Shown one piece after another: positions 44,789-56,501 of a stretch of 64,000 nucleotides of DNA. The first letter of the stretch is position 1. Each line of letters begins with the position of its first letter. The position numbers and the translations under genes were made by a program. Source of the stretch: Flaccisagitta enflata (Eukaryota; Chaetognatha; Sagittoidea; Aphragmophora); NCBI GenBank assembly GCA_965153355.1, contig OZ231126.1:34782001-34846000 (forward strand). Reading direction: 5' to 3'. The notes below the pieces were generated by a model. The model searched no databases and was not told the origin of the DNA. It saw nothing but the letters and a program-made list of their open reading frames with translations.

Positions 44789-47700
44789 AGTCCCCGACGG
44801 GGGACTAATTTTGAAGATAGACAAGACAACAATTTTAAAAGAAAAATTCAATATTGTTTTAGTGATGATAAAACTTGATAATGATAATAATAGTGGATAA
44901 TGATGACAACAAAAATATAAAAGATTTAAAATAATTTTCAAAAAAATTTTCAAAAAAAATTTTTGAAAAAATTTTTTGAAAAAATTTTGAAAATTTTTAA
45001 AAAAGTTTCAAAAAAAATTTCAAAAAAAAATTTCAAAAACATTTTCAAAAAAAATTTTCAAAAGAAAATTTCAAAAAAAATTTTCAAATTTTTTTTGTTT
45101 CATGATTGATGACAACAATCAAAGTTGAATGACAATAGTTGAAGATGATGACAGTAGTTGAAGGTGATGACAGAAGTTGAAGGTGATGACAATAGTTGAA
45201 GGTGATGACAGTAGTTGAAGGTGATGACAGTAGTTGAAGGTGATGACAGTAGTTGAAGGTGATGACAGTAGTTGAAGGTGATGACAGTAGTTGAAGGTGA
45301 TGCCAGTAGCTGAAGGTGATGACAGTAGTTAGTCAGTGATGACAGTGAAGGCATGATGACAGTAGTTGAAGGTGATGACAGTAGTTTAGTCAGTGACATA
45401 CAGTAGTTGAAGAAGATGACAGTAGTTGAGGGTGATGACAGTAGTTGAGGGTGATGACAGTAGTTGAGGGTGATGACAGAAGTTGAGGGTGATGACAGAA
45501 GTTGAGGTGATGACAGTAGTTGAAGGTGATGACAGAAGGAAGGTGATGACAGTAGTTGAAGGCATGACAGAATAGCTGTGATGACAGTAGTTGAAGGTGA
45601 TGACAGTAAGCTGAAGGTGATGATAGTAGTTGAAGGTGATGACAGTAGTTGAAGGTGATGACAGTAGTTGAATAGTGATGACAGTAGTTGAAGGGGTGAT
45701 GACAGTAGTTGAAGGTGATGACAGTAGTTGAAGGTGATGACAGTAGATGAAGATGATGACAGTAGTTGGAAGGTGATGACAGTAGTTGAAGGTGATAACA
45801 GTAGTTGAAGGTGATGACTGTAGTTGAAGGTGATGACAGCAGTTGAAGGTGATGACAGTAGCTGAAGGTGATGACAGTAGTTCAAAAAAAATTTTCAAAA
45901 AAAAATTCGAAGTTGATGACAGTAGTTGAATGTGATGACAGTAGTTGAAGGTGATGACAGTAGTTGAAGGTGATGACAGTAGTTGAAGGTGATGACAGTA
46001 GTTGAAGGTGATGACAGTAGCTGAAGGTGATGACAGTAGCTGAAGGTGATTGAAGACATTTTCAAGCTGAATGTCGAAGTTGATGACAGTAGCTGAAGGT
46101 GATGACAGTAGCTGAAGGTGATGACAGTAGTTGAAGGTGATGACAGAAGGAAGAGATGATGACAGTAGTTGAAGATGATGACAGCTGTCAAGATGATGAC
46201 AGAATATCAAGATGATGACAGTAGTCGAAGATGATGACAGTAGTCAAGATGATGACAGTAGCTCTAAAATTTTTTTTCAAAGTTGATGATGACAGTAGTT
46301 GAAGATGATGACAGTAACTGAAGATGATGACAGTAGTTGAAGATGATGACAGAAGTTGAAGATGGTGACAGTAGCTGAAGATGGTGACAGAAGTTGGAAG
46401 ATGATGACAGTAGTCGAAGATGATGACAGTAGTTGATGATGACAGTAGTTGAAGATGATGACAGTAACTGAAGATGATGACAGTAGTTGAAGATGATGAC
46501 AGTAGTTGAAGATGGTGACAGTAGTTGAAGATGGTGACAGTAGTTGAAGATGATGACAGTAGTTGAAGATGATGACAATAGTTGAAGATGATGACAGTAG
46601 TTGAAGATGATGACAGTAGTTGAAGATGGTAACAGTAGTTGAAGATGGTAACAGTAGTTGAAGATGGTGACAGTAGTTGAAGATGATGACAGTAGTCGAA
46701 GATGATGACAGTAGTCGAAGATGATGACAGTAGTTGATGATGACAGTAACTGAAGATGATGACAGTAGTTGAAGATGATGACAGTAGTTGAAGATGGTGA
46801 CAGTAGTTGAAGATGGTGACAGTAGTTGAAGATGATGACAGAAGAAGATGATGACAGTAGTTGAAGATGATGATAGAAGATCAAGATGATGACAGAGTTG
46901 AAGATGATGACAGAAGTTGAAGATGATGACAGAAGAAGATGATGTACAGAAGAAGATGATGACAGTAGAAGATGATGACAGTAGTTGAAGATGATGACAG
47001 TAGTTGAAGATGATGACAGTAGTTGAAGATGATGACAGTAGTTGAAGATGATGACAGTAGTTGAAGATGATGACAGTAGTTGAAGATGATGACAGTAGTT
47101 GAAGATGATGACAGTAGTTGAAGATGATGACAGTAGTTGAAGATGATGACAGTAGTTGAAGATGATGACAGAAGTTGAAGATGATGACAGAAGTTGAAGA
47201 TGATGATAGTAGTTGAAGATGATGACAGAAGTTCAATGAAGATGACAGTAGTTGAAGATGATGACAGTAGTTGAAGATGATGACAGTTGTTGAAGAATGA
47301 AGATGAATCTTGAAATCCATAATGGCAAACCTTAAGAAAAAAATCAAAATGTAACGAATGAATGAGCAAGTAAAAAAATTCATCAACTCCAATCCTTTAT
47401 ATAAATTGCCTAAGTCATAGTAACATTATAAACCAGACATCAAAATTTATTCGAATTTTGCAGGGGCTGTTCAATTGAAATCCTTAACCTGTATACCAAA
47501 TTAAAAAAAAATTCCCATACCTTCACTACCCTTTGCCTATGTAAATTGCCTAAGTCCTAGCAACATACTACTACATTAATAAGCCAATATCCTTGATAAA
47601 CCAGACTTCAGATTACTCTCAATTTTGCAGGGCTGTTTATGTACTACCCTCTGCTTGCATATTAAATTATAAAATTATAAACCTTACTACCTCTACCAAT

Positions 47701-47956
47701 GTAACCACTGTGTCCCAGCTGCTAAACATTACTTACAAAATAATAGGCAAAGGGCAGCAAAAGCTTGGTGAATTTTTGGCATTGGCACACAAGCTCCCAT
47801 TGACATAATAATAACACTGGTAAAGTTTCATGAACTTCTGAAGTCTGGATCAAAAGATACGAGAAGGTTCTAGACAGACACACAGACAGACAGACACACA
47901 GACTAGCACAAACAGGCTATCTCATAGTCCACCGACGATAACTGTTTGTCGGGGAC
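44789..47956 (+). mobile_element. GTCCCCGAC-type element with 19-bp minisatellite (copy 2)
   Basis: Starts AGTCCCCGACGGGGGACT; terminal hairpin 47,927-47,956 (GTCC.CCGACG..GTCGGGGAC), then AAAAAGT. The 19-bp array spans 45,115-47,290 and differs in unit order from copy 1. An AT-rich block plus GAAGTTGATGACAG interrupts it near 45,883-45,915, 46,050-46,085 and 46,262-46,290. It splits a family A element in the same way as copy 1, so the insertion predates the duplication. Confidence 0.65.
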
Positions 47957-48635
47957 AAAAAGTAAAACATGATGGACCAACCGACCGACAAAGCGGGTTG
48001 TAGAGCCGCGTACACGCAACTAAAAATCTGAGTGAAAAATCACATAGCAGTGGGTTTCTCTGCATCTTTGCGCTGTATTGGGGTGTAATAACATGTTGCT
48101 AGCAAAAATAAAATCATTGCAAGCGCATTTTGAGTAATCTTTAAAATAGAAAAAGAAATTAGAAAATTTTGTAATGCAGATTCTACTGAGACTTATTCTT
48201 TTCAAGGTTCCATATCAATAATCTATGCAAAATTCCCTTTCATTTGGTTAGATCTAGAAATAAAGTTTTTTTGAGCCACTTAATTTTTGTCTAACGGTGA
48301 CTCAAACTAAAATTTAAATTCTTTGTAAAAGTAATGAAGTATAAGGTGCGACCTACCAAATGGAAGGAAATTTTGCGCAGAATAAGAATATGGAATCAAT
48401 TTGAATCACCACACTCCAGTAAAATCTACACTGAAAATGGGTTTAATTTTTTCCCGTTCTGAAGATTTCTTAAAAAGCGCTCACTTTTGCTAGTTTCACG
48501 TTTTTCACTCCAATACTACACAAAACTGCGGATAAACCTACTGTTATGAGACTTTTCACACAGATCTTTTTAAAAAGCACAGTGCTGAGGCTCATATCTC
48601 TTGTAAAAAAGTCTTTAAAAAAGCTTAAAAACAAC

Positions 48636-49991
48636 AGTCCTCGACTGTAGTCTATTTGGTGTCCGACCCGGCTACTCAGTCTGACCCGGCTACTCAGTCT
48701 GACCCGGCTACTCAGTCTGACCCGGCTACTCAGTCTGACCCGGCTACTCAGTCTGACCCGGCTACTCAGTCTGACCCGGCTACTCAGTCTGACCCGGCTA
48801 CTCAGTCTGACCCGGCTACTCAGTCTGACCCGGCTACTCAGTCTGACCCGGCTACTCAGTCTGACCCGGCTACTCAGTCTGACCCGGCTACTCAGTCTGA
48901 CCCGGCTACTCAGTCTGACCCGGCTACTCAGTCTGACCCGGCTACTCAGTCTGACCCGGCTACTCAGTCTGACCCGGCTACTCAGTCTGACCCGGCTACT
49001 CAGTCTGACCCGGCTACTCAGTCTGACCCGGCTACTCAGTCTGACCCGGCTACTCAGTCTGACCCGGCTACTCAGTCTGACCCGGCTACTCAGTCTGACC
49101 CAGTTACTCAGTCTGACCCAGTTACTCAGTCTGACCCAGCTACTCAGTCTGACCCGGCTACCAATTGCATACCTTGAAGTCCATGGTGGCATACCTTGCT
49201 GCCTATGATGGCATACCTTGAAGTCCATGATGGCATTCCTTGAAATCCATGAAAGCAAACCTTATAATCCAACAATAAAAAATAAAAAAAAAAATAAAAA
49301 AAAAATTTCCAAAAAAAAAAAATTTTTTTTCAAAAAAAAATTTTTTTTCAAAAAAAAAAATTCAAAAAAAAAAATTCAAAAAAAAATTTTTTTTTTCAAA
49401 AACAAATTCCCAAGTCCAGGAAATAATGTTACTAGATACATGATAAATACCCTTATATTTTCTTAACCAATACTCAGAATTTACTGAAATCTTGCAGGGG
49501 AGCTTTAATCGATGCAATGAACCTTCACAACATGTTTGAACAACATTGGTGAACCTTTACTACCCTTCCCCTATGTAAATTGCACAAGTCTAGGAATTAA
49601 TATTACTAGCAAAATACCCTAATATCTTCTAAACCAATACTCAGAATTATCTGAAATCTTCCAGGGGAGCTTTAATTACTACAATGAACTTCCACAACAA
49701 GTTTAAACAACATTGGTGAACCTTTACTACCCTTCCCCTATGTAAATTGCACAAGTCCAGGAATAAATATTACTACAAAAATAATAGGCAAAGGGTATTA
49801 AATATTTATGAATGTTGTTGAAAGTTGGTACACAGGATAGTAATGCTGTAAAAATAGCACTGACCAAGTTTCATCAACATCTGAGTACTGGTTCCCAAGT
49901 TTTGAAGGGTTGACACGACAACAAACAACAACGACTCACTACACGATCAGTGCTATGTTATAGTCCTCGACGTAAACTGATCGTCGAGGAC
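48636..49991 (+). mobile_element. GTCCTCGAC-type element with 18-bp minisatellite
   Basis: Starts ACAGTCCTCGACTGT (short hairpin). Its 18-bp array (48,663-49,162) is followed by four CCTTGAAGTCCATGATGGCAT repeats, an A/T block (49,270-49,410), two tail units (CTTGCAGGGGAGCTTTAAT), CACTACACGATCAGTGCTA, and a perfect terminal hairpin 49,962-49,991 (AGTCCTCGACG..CGTCGAGGAC), then eight A. It shares CTTGAAATCCATGAAAGCAA and tail motifs with the GTCCCCGAC type. It is not in duplication copy 1. Confidence 0.66.
48663..49162. repeat. 18-bp minisatellite TCTGACCCGGCTACTCAG
   Basis: About 28 units, nearly identical; three late units have CCAGTT or CCAGCT in place of CCGGCT. Being a multiple of three, it reads as Ser-Asp-Pro-Ala-Thr-Gln on the plus strand and as an Arg/Val/Ser-rich repeat on the minus strand. 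Confidence 0.97.
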
Positions 49992-50098
49992 AAAAAAAAG
50001 TACCATAAAAATAGCCTGGGCCGTTGAGCATAAATATTCGAAATTCTTAAATAAAACATTAAGAACCATCCATCTGTGTTAAAGATTATGAAGACCAC

Positions 50099-50248
50099 CT
50101 GCTGTGCTTTCTCCAGACAAGAGTCGAGGACGTTCTGCACCAGCCCTAGTGCCGTAGGAGCTTGGGCCAAAAAAAGTTTCATCAACTCTTCTTTCCGCGT
50201 TGCGGAGATCTCTTCAGTTCGGGGCGTAACGAGCTCTTCGGACGCAGT
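50099..50248 (-). CDS. XPO6: XPO6 exon 3
   Basis: Third coding exon, exactly 50 codons, phase 0 at both ends. The translation begins TASEELVTPR and includes RKEELMKLFL and ALGLVQNVLD, which align with the vertebrate exportin-6 stretch that follows the exon-2 motif. The acceptor is CAATTTGCAG|ACTGCG and the donor is CAGCAG|GTGGTC on the minus strand. It is the last exon on the 5' side of the duplicated block. Exon 4 is 7.5 kb away because intron 3 carries an 18-bp-minisatellite element (48.6-50.0 kb) and the 19-bp-minisatellite element of duplication copy 2. Confidence 0.88.
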
Positions 50249-50441
50249 CTGCAAATTGCAAATACCGTAAGGCATCAATGGCAGTGAGTCCAAAGTTGCT
50301 TAAGTTGAGTTTGAAAAGGGATTCGATTTGGATAGAAAAGCTGTAAATGATAGATCTGCAGTGACCTCAGCTTAGTAATACAGTAAGACTCAGCAACATT
50401 GGATGTCAAAGGAACGACATAAGGTCCCTAGGGCTTAAATT

Positions 50442-51314
50442 ACAGTCAGCGGACAAAACAAAATAGGTATAGAGCTCACCCTGATGACTTTGATCTAACC
50501 TACTGTTATTAAACAGCAGACTAACTAACAGTCTATGGACAAAACGAGGAGAGTAGATTTTTTGCTTAGGCGTAGTTGATATTAAAATGTAAGTTTGTAA
50601 TTACCTCATAGAAATTTACTAAGGATGGAAAGAATTAACAGAAGAACAATTACTACCTGTAGTAATCGCTCAAAATGCAGGTTTGTAATTACCTCGTAAA
50701 AAATTACTTAGGACTAAAAGAAACAAACAGAACAATTACTACCTGTAGTAATCGTTCTTGCGTTAGTTTCTTTCAGTCCTCAGTCATTTTCTATGAAGTA
50801 ATTACAAGCATACATCTTAAAATCAACTATGCCTAAGCATCAAACTGGTGATCAGCATAATCTATTTTTCTTATTTGGTCCATTGACTTAACAACTGGTT
50901 GTGAAAATTACAGCCGGCTGTCACTGGCTGTCATCTTACAAAGTCAGCAAAAATCCAACCTAAATAGATTAGAGCCTGACTAGCATATTCATAATCCTGA
51001 TGAAATTCTTAGAAGTTTGATATGTCACACTTAGCACTTTTTATAAAAAAAAATCATTAAACATTGTTTTATAACTTTATTAAACATTGAATAAAATTTT
51101 TTTTCACATAAAATTATATGCTATATATGCTATATATCAAACTTGTTAGAATTTCACCAGGATTATGAATTTGCAAATCTCGTTCTATTTGGTGAAAGTT
51201 GTATTTTTGGCGACTTTGTAGCATAACAGCCGACTGTAATTTTCACAACCAAGTAGGCTGGATCAAAACTAACAAAGTGAGCCCTCTACCTATTTTGTTT
51301 TGTCCACTGACTGT
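50442..51314. mobile_element. Inverted-repeat element with nested fold-backs (XPO6 intron 2)
   Basis: Outer ends ACAGTCAGCGGACAAAACAA and complement (51,277-51,314). Inside are an FB2-like core (GTCTATGGACAAAACGAGG, 50,530-50,890) and another inverted pair, GTGAAAATTACAGCCGGCTG with its inverse (50,905-51,253). Confidence 0.7.
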
Positions 51315-51654
51315 ACAAGCAGAATTTTGTTATTGCCAACATAGAAATGAAAAGAAATTGACTTGAAGGGACTAAGTTTTTAGATCCAGTATAGGCGGAT
51401 ATCAATAACTCTTGGATCCGTCATAATTATACCGGGGGTTAATTTAGTATGATGGAAGATAGCTGCTAAAAAATGGAGCTACCGCACATAGATCATTCAA
51501 ATGGGACCAATCTCGTTTGGAAGCTACCATGCAATCTATGTGACATTTCTTCAGATAATAATATTTTTCCAAGCAAGTTTGTGAACCTAAATGGCTATCA
51601 CAGTCGCGTACTATAATCATTAGTCATGATGATTCACCATTAGTAAAGACGAAC

Positions 51655-51875
51655 CTGAAGTAATACTAATCCCAACAGAGAAGTTGACGGTGTCTGAATC
51701 AACGAGAAGATGTTATCCATGAAGTCGGGATAGAAATGGGGCCAATCGTGCCTTCCAACGTCGACTATTAACTTGGCGAGCTTATTCTTTACGAAGTAGA
51801 GCAACTGAGCATGCCGTTCGAGTAAGAAAGACGTTAATGTTGTGCGGATCTGAGTTTTTGTCTCCGTATCCAAAC
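51655..51875 (-). CDS. XPO6: XPO6 exon 2
   Basis: Second coding exon of exportin-6, 221 nt. It contains KLIVDVGRHDWPHFY and ends ..LLGLVLLQ, the exportin-6 region corresponding to the N-terminal HEAT repeats that contact RanGTP in this family. The acceptor is ATTAACTTAG|GTTTGG and the donor is TTCAG|GTTCG on the minus strand. The leading two bases complete a Gly codon split by intron 1, and the exon ends in phase 0, which agrees with exon 3. The reading frame has no stop within these borders and runs into non-XPO6 residues immediately after the donor. Intron 1 (51,876-55,185) holds a minisatellite element and a MITE-like element. Confidence 0.88.
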
Positions 51876-52262
51876 CTAAGTTAATGGAAATTTCAGCAAT
51901 TTTAATATATCGAATAATAGATTTAAATAAATCATGTCATGTAGTCTTAACTAGGCAAAACATAACACTGATAAATGTAGGCTGTTCCAGCGGCTGAAAT
52001 GTTGGAAGATGCAACCCGGCAGTCAGGTGTGCCAAATAGAGGATGATGACCAATTTTAACATCGTAACCGTCATTCAAAATGGGAATTTGGACAATTTTG
52101 ACGATCGATGGTATCCTTTTTTCAAAAATCGATTGGCAAACTTTTTTTTTGAGACATGTCCGCTCTCTTGTTTGTCAAGAGACATATAGTTGGCTCAAAG
52201 GGATACCGTTCTACAATTATAGATTTCCGATACGATAGAATAAGTAAGCTGCTGTTCAGTTT

Positions 52263-52686
52263 TACCACGTGGATCAAAAAAAAAAAAGACGCACCTGTTT
52301 ATTGATTGAGGAAATAGATATAAAAATCAATTCTAACGATTTTCAAAACAGACATTTTGAAAGATTTTCAAATTATCTTTCCATCTAGACCAATCTCAGG
52401 TTTGTATTTCAATCTCAATCTCAGTTTGGGAGCTAGAACTCTGCAAAGAGAAGCACTGATTTGCTAAAATGCATTTTTACATGAGAATTGCGAAACTGAA
52501 ATGGGCAATGTTTTCACTCAAACCAATGCCATTTCTAAACGAAAAAAGATAGCAATACCAGATTGGCGCCTAGTGAAGGTACTTTCAAAGAGCTTTCAAA
52601 TGATCTAACATTTTTACAACTTTTTCTTAGATTCATGGCAAAATAGGTGATTCAAAAGTGCGTCTCTTTTTTTTAGTAGTATGGTA
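52263..52686. mobile_element. TACCACGTGGAT inverted-repeat element, second copy
   Basis: Matches 22,283-22,696 over its length at roughly 80-85%, with the same ends and AAAAAAGACGCAC / GTGCGTC..TTTTTT subterminal repeats. Confidence 0.75.
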
Positions 52687-52812
52687 CACCTCATGGTAAA
52701 ATAAAAAATGGTTCGAACTAAACAAATACAGGAAATGAAAATAAGTCAATAACACGATTACAACAATATGAAAGTTAGGTGGGCAAAATAGGGGTTATGC
52801 AAAAAAAAAAAA

Positions 52813-54386
52813 ATTACAGTCCCCGACTGGACTGTAATTTGAAGCTTTCTGTTTGTAAACACAACTCGACAAGATACACTACATAACAGCAATTTCAAGA
52901 AGAAAAAAAATATTGTTTTAATGATGACAAAACTTGACAAGGATAACAATAGTGGATGATGATGATGACAAAAAGAATTTTCAAAAAAAAAAAAATTTTT
53001 CAAAAAAAAAAAAAATTTCAAAAAAAAAAAAAAATTTAAAAAAAAATTTTTTTTTTAAAAAAAAAAAAAAAAAAAACTTTTAAAAAAGAAAAAAAAAATT
53101 CAAAAAAATTTTGAAAAAAAAATAACAAAAAAACTTTTCAAAAAATTTAATAGTTGAAGATGATGACAGTAGTCGAAGATGATGACAGTAGTTGAGGATG
53201 TTGGCAGTAGATGGAGATGATGACAGTAGATGGAGATGATGACAGTAATTGCAGATGATGACAGTGGTTGAAGATGATGACAGTAGTTGAAGATGATGAC
53301 AGTAGTTGAAGATGATCACAGTGGTTGAAGATGATCACAGTGGTTGAAGATGATCACAGTGGTTGAAGATGATCACAGTAGTTGAAGATGATCACAGTAG
53401 TTGAAGATGATCACAGTAGTTGAAGATGATCACAGTAGTTGAAGATGATCACAGTAGTTGAAGATGATCACAGTAGTTGAAGATGATCACAGTAGTTGAA
53501 GATGATCACAGTAGTTGAAGATGATCACAGTAGTTGAAGATGATCACAGTAGTTGAAGATGAATCTTGAAATCCATGATGGCAAACCTAAAGAAAAAATC
53601 AGAATGTAATAAATGAGCAAGTAAAAGAACTCCAATCCTCTATATAAATCTAAGTCCTAGTAACATATTACTACATTAATAAGCTTATATCTTATAAACC
53701 AGACTTCAGATTTAATTCGAATTTTGCAGGGGCAGTTCAATTATTATCCTTTACTTGTATACCAAATTAAAAAAAAATTCACATAACTTTGCTACCCTTT
53801 GCCTATGTAAAATGCTTAAGTCATAGTAACATATTACTACATAAAAAAGCTAATATCTCATAAACCAGATTTCAGATTTAATTCGAATTTTGCAGGGGTT
53901 AGTTATTTACTACCTTCTACTTGTGTACCAAATTTGAAAAAAATTCACATACCTTTACTACCCTTTGTCTATGTAAATTGCCAGAGTCCTAGCAACATAC
54001 TACTACATAAATAAGCTAATATCTCAGGAACCAGACCTCAGATTTAATTCGAATTTTGCAGGGGTTGTTTATTTACTACCCTCTGCTTGTATACCAAATC
54101 TAAAAAAAATTCATAAACCTTTACTACCCTCTACCTATGTAAACCACCTAAGTCCCAGCTAAATATTACTACAAAAGTAATAGGCAAAGGGTAGTAAAAG
54201 TTAATGAATTTTTCTGAAAATTGGTACACAAGCTCCCATTGACATAAAAATAACACTGGTAAAGTTTCATGAACTTCTGAGGTCTGGTTCAAAAGATATG
54301 AGAAGGTTTTAAACGAACGAACGACGACAACAGACTACACGATCAGGTCCATCACATAGTCACCGACGAAAACTGTTCGTCGGGGA

Positions 54387-54387
<1 letters not shown>
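52813..54387 (+). mobile_element. GTCCCCGAC-type element, third copy (XPO6 intron 1)
   Basis: The 5' end is a perfect 10-bp-stem palindrome (ATTACAGTCC..GGACTGTAAT, 52,813-52,838) around AGTCCCCGACTGG. Then leader, A/T block (52,976-53,149), 19-bp array (53,150-53,562, mostly with ATGATCACAG instead of ATGATGACAG), four tail units of about 163 bp, an ACGA run, terminal hairpin 54,358-54,387, and an A-run of about 30. Confidence 0.66.
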
Positions 54388-54419
<32 letters not shown>

Positions 54420-55185
54420 AAAGAATAAGCAAAATGTGAAAAAAAGAAAAACGGTAAAGGCGTTATGTTGAAATTGGTAGCCCCAAGTTGTCCTAGTGTG
54501 TTATCTCCATAGCATTATGTATTGCATATTGGCACACCCGGCAACCGAAACCTGTAGTTTTTTCAGACGAATAAGTCGAGGCCTCATGCGTAACATGTCA
54601 TGGGACAGTCGGTCCTGAGTCAATTAGACCATAGGTTCGGGGTAGAAAGTTTGAAGGTTGAGGTTATAGGTAATTAGGCTTCAATTAGGCCTGGGAGCTG
54701 GAAAAGTGACCATTTAGGGCCATAGTGAGCACGCTGTGAAGAAAATGGCCCTGACATGATAAAGATATTAAAACGCTTCATTTTTCCATGGATATTGTTG
54801 TGTAAATCTTTGTTTTTAAGGCGTGTTTTATTTTATTTCCATTGATCTTCACATTCACTTGAAACATTAAAACCTGCCCTATAGTTTTATTGATATTTTC
54901 CTTCATTTTCTCTTTGAATACAATCTCAATTAAGAACGTTTTTTCTTTGCAAAGGAAAGTCAAGAGGAAAAAAAAAAGTCAACGGTAATGCCCGAATTAC
55001 TCATTGGCACAATAAACGGTCCGTCAGTCAGATTTTGACTACGATATCAAGGGGAACGCCCCTGACATCGCCAGCAATTAAAGGTTTGAAAACAACTTAT
55101 GAACTTGAAACTACCTTATATTTAAAGAAAAAAGTGACGTTCTCATAAAAGAAAGTGTAGTTACGAAAAACATGGATAGGATTAC
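54420..55185. other. XPO6 intron 1, unassigned
   Basis: No gene or clear repeat seen. Confidence 0.5.
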
Positions 55186-55528
55186 CTTGCCATCTTTTAT
55201 TGATAACATTTTCGACGACAGTCATGGAATACATCATTACGTATTCGTTGGTCGAATTGGCTAAGAAGTAAAAACCCATTCTCCAGGAATCTTTTTGAGC
55301 TCCGAAATCGTTCAGTAACGTCTCGATTTCTCGCTTCCGTTCGTTTCTCGTTGACGGAGAAAAGAATTCGTTTAAAAGAGCGTCGAGAGCCTGAAGCGTG
55401 GCAGCGGAGTCGGGAGTTGGCGGAGGCACAGATGGAGACGCCATCACTGAGGCGCCCTCCATGGGAAAAGTCGATGACAGCGTCGGAGGGAGACTACGAT
55501 CCGAACGGGGAGGGACGACGCCCGGCAT
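55186..55528 (-). CDS. XPO6: XPO6 (exportin-6) first coding exon
   Basis: N-terminal exon of exportin-6, the importin-beta-family receptor that carries profilin-actin out of the nucleus with RanGTP. The translation contains NERKREIETLLNDF and NEYVMMYSMTVVENVINK, close to the start of vertebrate XPO6 (HEAT-repeat N-terminus). The exon ends at a donor after codons for W-Q-G (AAG|GTAAT on the minus strand, phase 1), matching exon 2. A good acceptor (TTATTTACAG) lies at 55,578, so the exon probably begins at 55,577 with a short 5' UTR and an upstream non-coding exon. Three in-frame ATGs occur, at 55,528, 55,462 and 55,444. The last gives MASPS, most like the vertebrate start (MAS), so a 28-residue shorter protein is possible. 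The residues between the first and last ATG are Pro/Ser-rich and not recognisably conserved. Identification is secure; the start is not. Confidence 0.88.
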
Positions 55529-55733
55529 TGAAAGTGAGAAAATCGCTAGTCTAGGCCCAGTGCTAGTGCCTACCAGTCTGTAAATAATGAAAAAAGGTCT
55601 TGCATAAGTTGGGCGGACCAACAAATATGAAATATAAAACTTCGATGTTAAGCAATAAAGAATATAACGTTCTTATAGTTATAAAAAGAAAAAATTAAAA
55701 AACTAAAAAACTAAGAGAAGATTTGAGAGACAG

Positions 55734-55734
<1 letters not shown>

Positions 55735-55810
<76 letters not shown>
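55735..55810. repeat. (CT)n microsatellite upstream of XPO6 exon 1
   Basis: 76 nt of CT, that is, GA on the XPO6 sense strand, about 160 bp upstream of the first coding exon. It could be intron, 5' UTR or promoter. Confidence 0.96.
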
Positions 55811-55815
<5 letters not shown>

Positions 55816-56072
55816 GCTTTCAATAGAGTAGGAAGAGGAGTACACCGTGTTAACTGATAGTCGAAAGGAAGAGGATTCTAAAAGCACTCGTTCAGTAGTA
55901 ATCGACAATCATGAGCTATTCCTCTTCATATCAGGAAGAGGGAGGAGGCGAAGAGAAGAGGACAATTCTTGAACATTTTCAATGCTGTCGGCTTGTCGCT
56001 GATTGCTGCATGTCCAAACCGCTCTTAAGAGTTTCTCCTCTTTGAGTAGCCGATCTTTTTCAAAGAACGGTT

Positions 56073-56251
56073 GCGACCGACTGACCGAGCGAGCGAGCAA
56101 GCGAGCGAGCGAGCGAGCAAGCGAGCGAGCGACCGAGCAAGCGAGCGACCGAGCAAGCGAGCGAGCGAGCGACCGAGCAAGCGAGCGAGCGAGCGAGCGA
56201 CCGAGCAAGCGAGCGAGCGACCGAGCAAGCGAGCGAGCGACCGACCGACCG
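56073..56251. repeat. (CGAG)n tetranucleotide tract
   Basis: GAGC/GACC/CAAG four-base units for about 180 bp, ending in CGACCGACCGGG. Confidence 0.95.
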
Positions 56252-56501
56252 GGAAAGAAAGAAAATAAGAGAGGAAAAGTGTGAGAGAAAATAAGAAATC
56301 TGCTAGGAAACTAGCCATTTCGTAGCTATTTCTAGTGAATTTTGGGGCCTACTCGCGATAACTTTTTGCTATCTAGCTACTAGCGAATTATCTAGCGATT
56401 TTCTCTGATACACCTTGTAAATCTAGCTGTTCCTAGCTAATTTTAGCAATTTTTTTGAAAAAAAAATCTAGCCAATCTAGCTAATGTTAGCTAATTTTAT
56501 C

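Larger units (their letters stand above)
31729..48251. repeat. Large direct duplication, copy 2
   Basis: Partner of 2,186-18,718. It carries XPO6 exons 4-6 and the same nested elements in the same order. Copy-specific features are a long palindrome at 35,589-36,416, a shortened AG run, a much more irregular 13-bp satellite (37.1-38.3 kb), and an AT-rich interruption inside the 19-bp array near 45,880-45,915. If the event is a simple tandem duplication, this copy would begin at about 18,720 rather than at 31,729. Confidence 0.93.

Noticed and set aside
48656-49177. Possible secreted or structural protein with Ser-Asp-Pro-Ala-Thr-Gln repeats
   Set aside because: The array is one of three alternative minisatellites in the same non-coding element type; no start context, and the opposite strand is open too.
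55909-56318. Ser/Ala/Arg-Leu repeat frames
   Set aside because: They are translations of the CGAG tetranucleotide tract on both strands.
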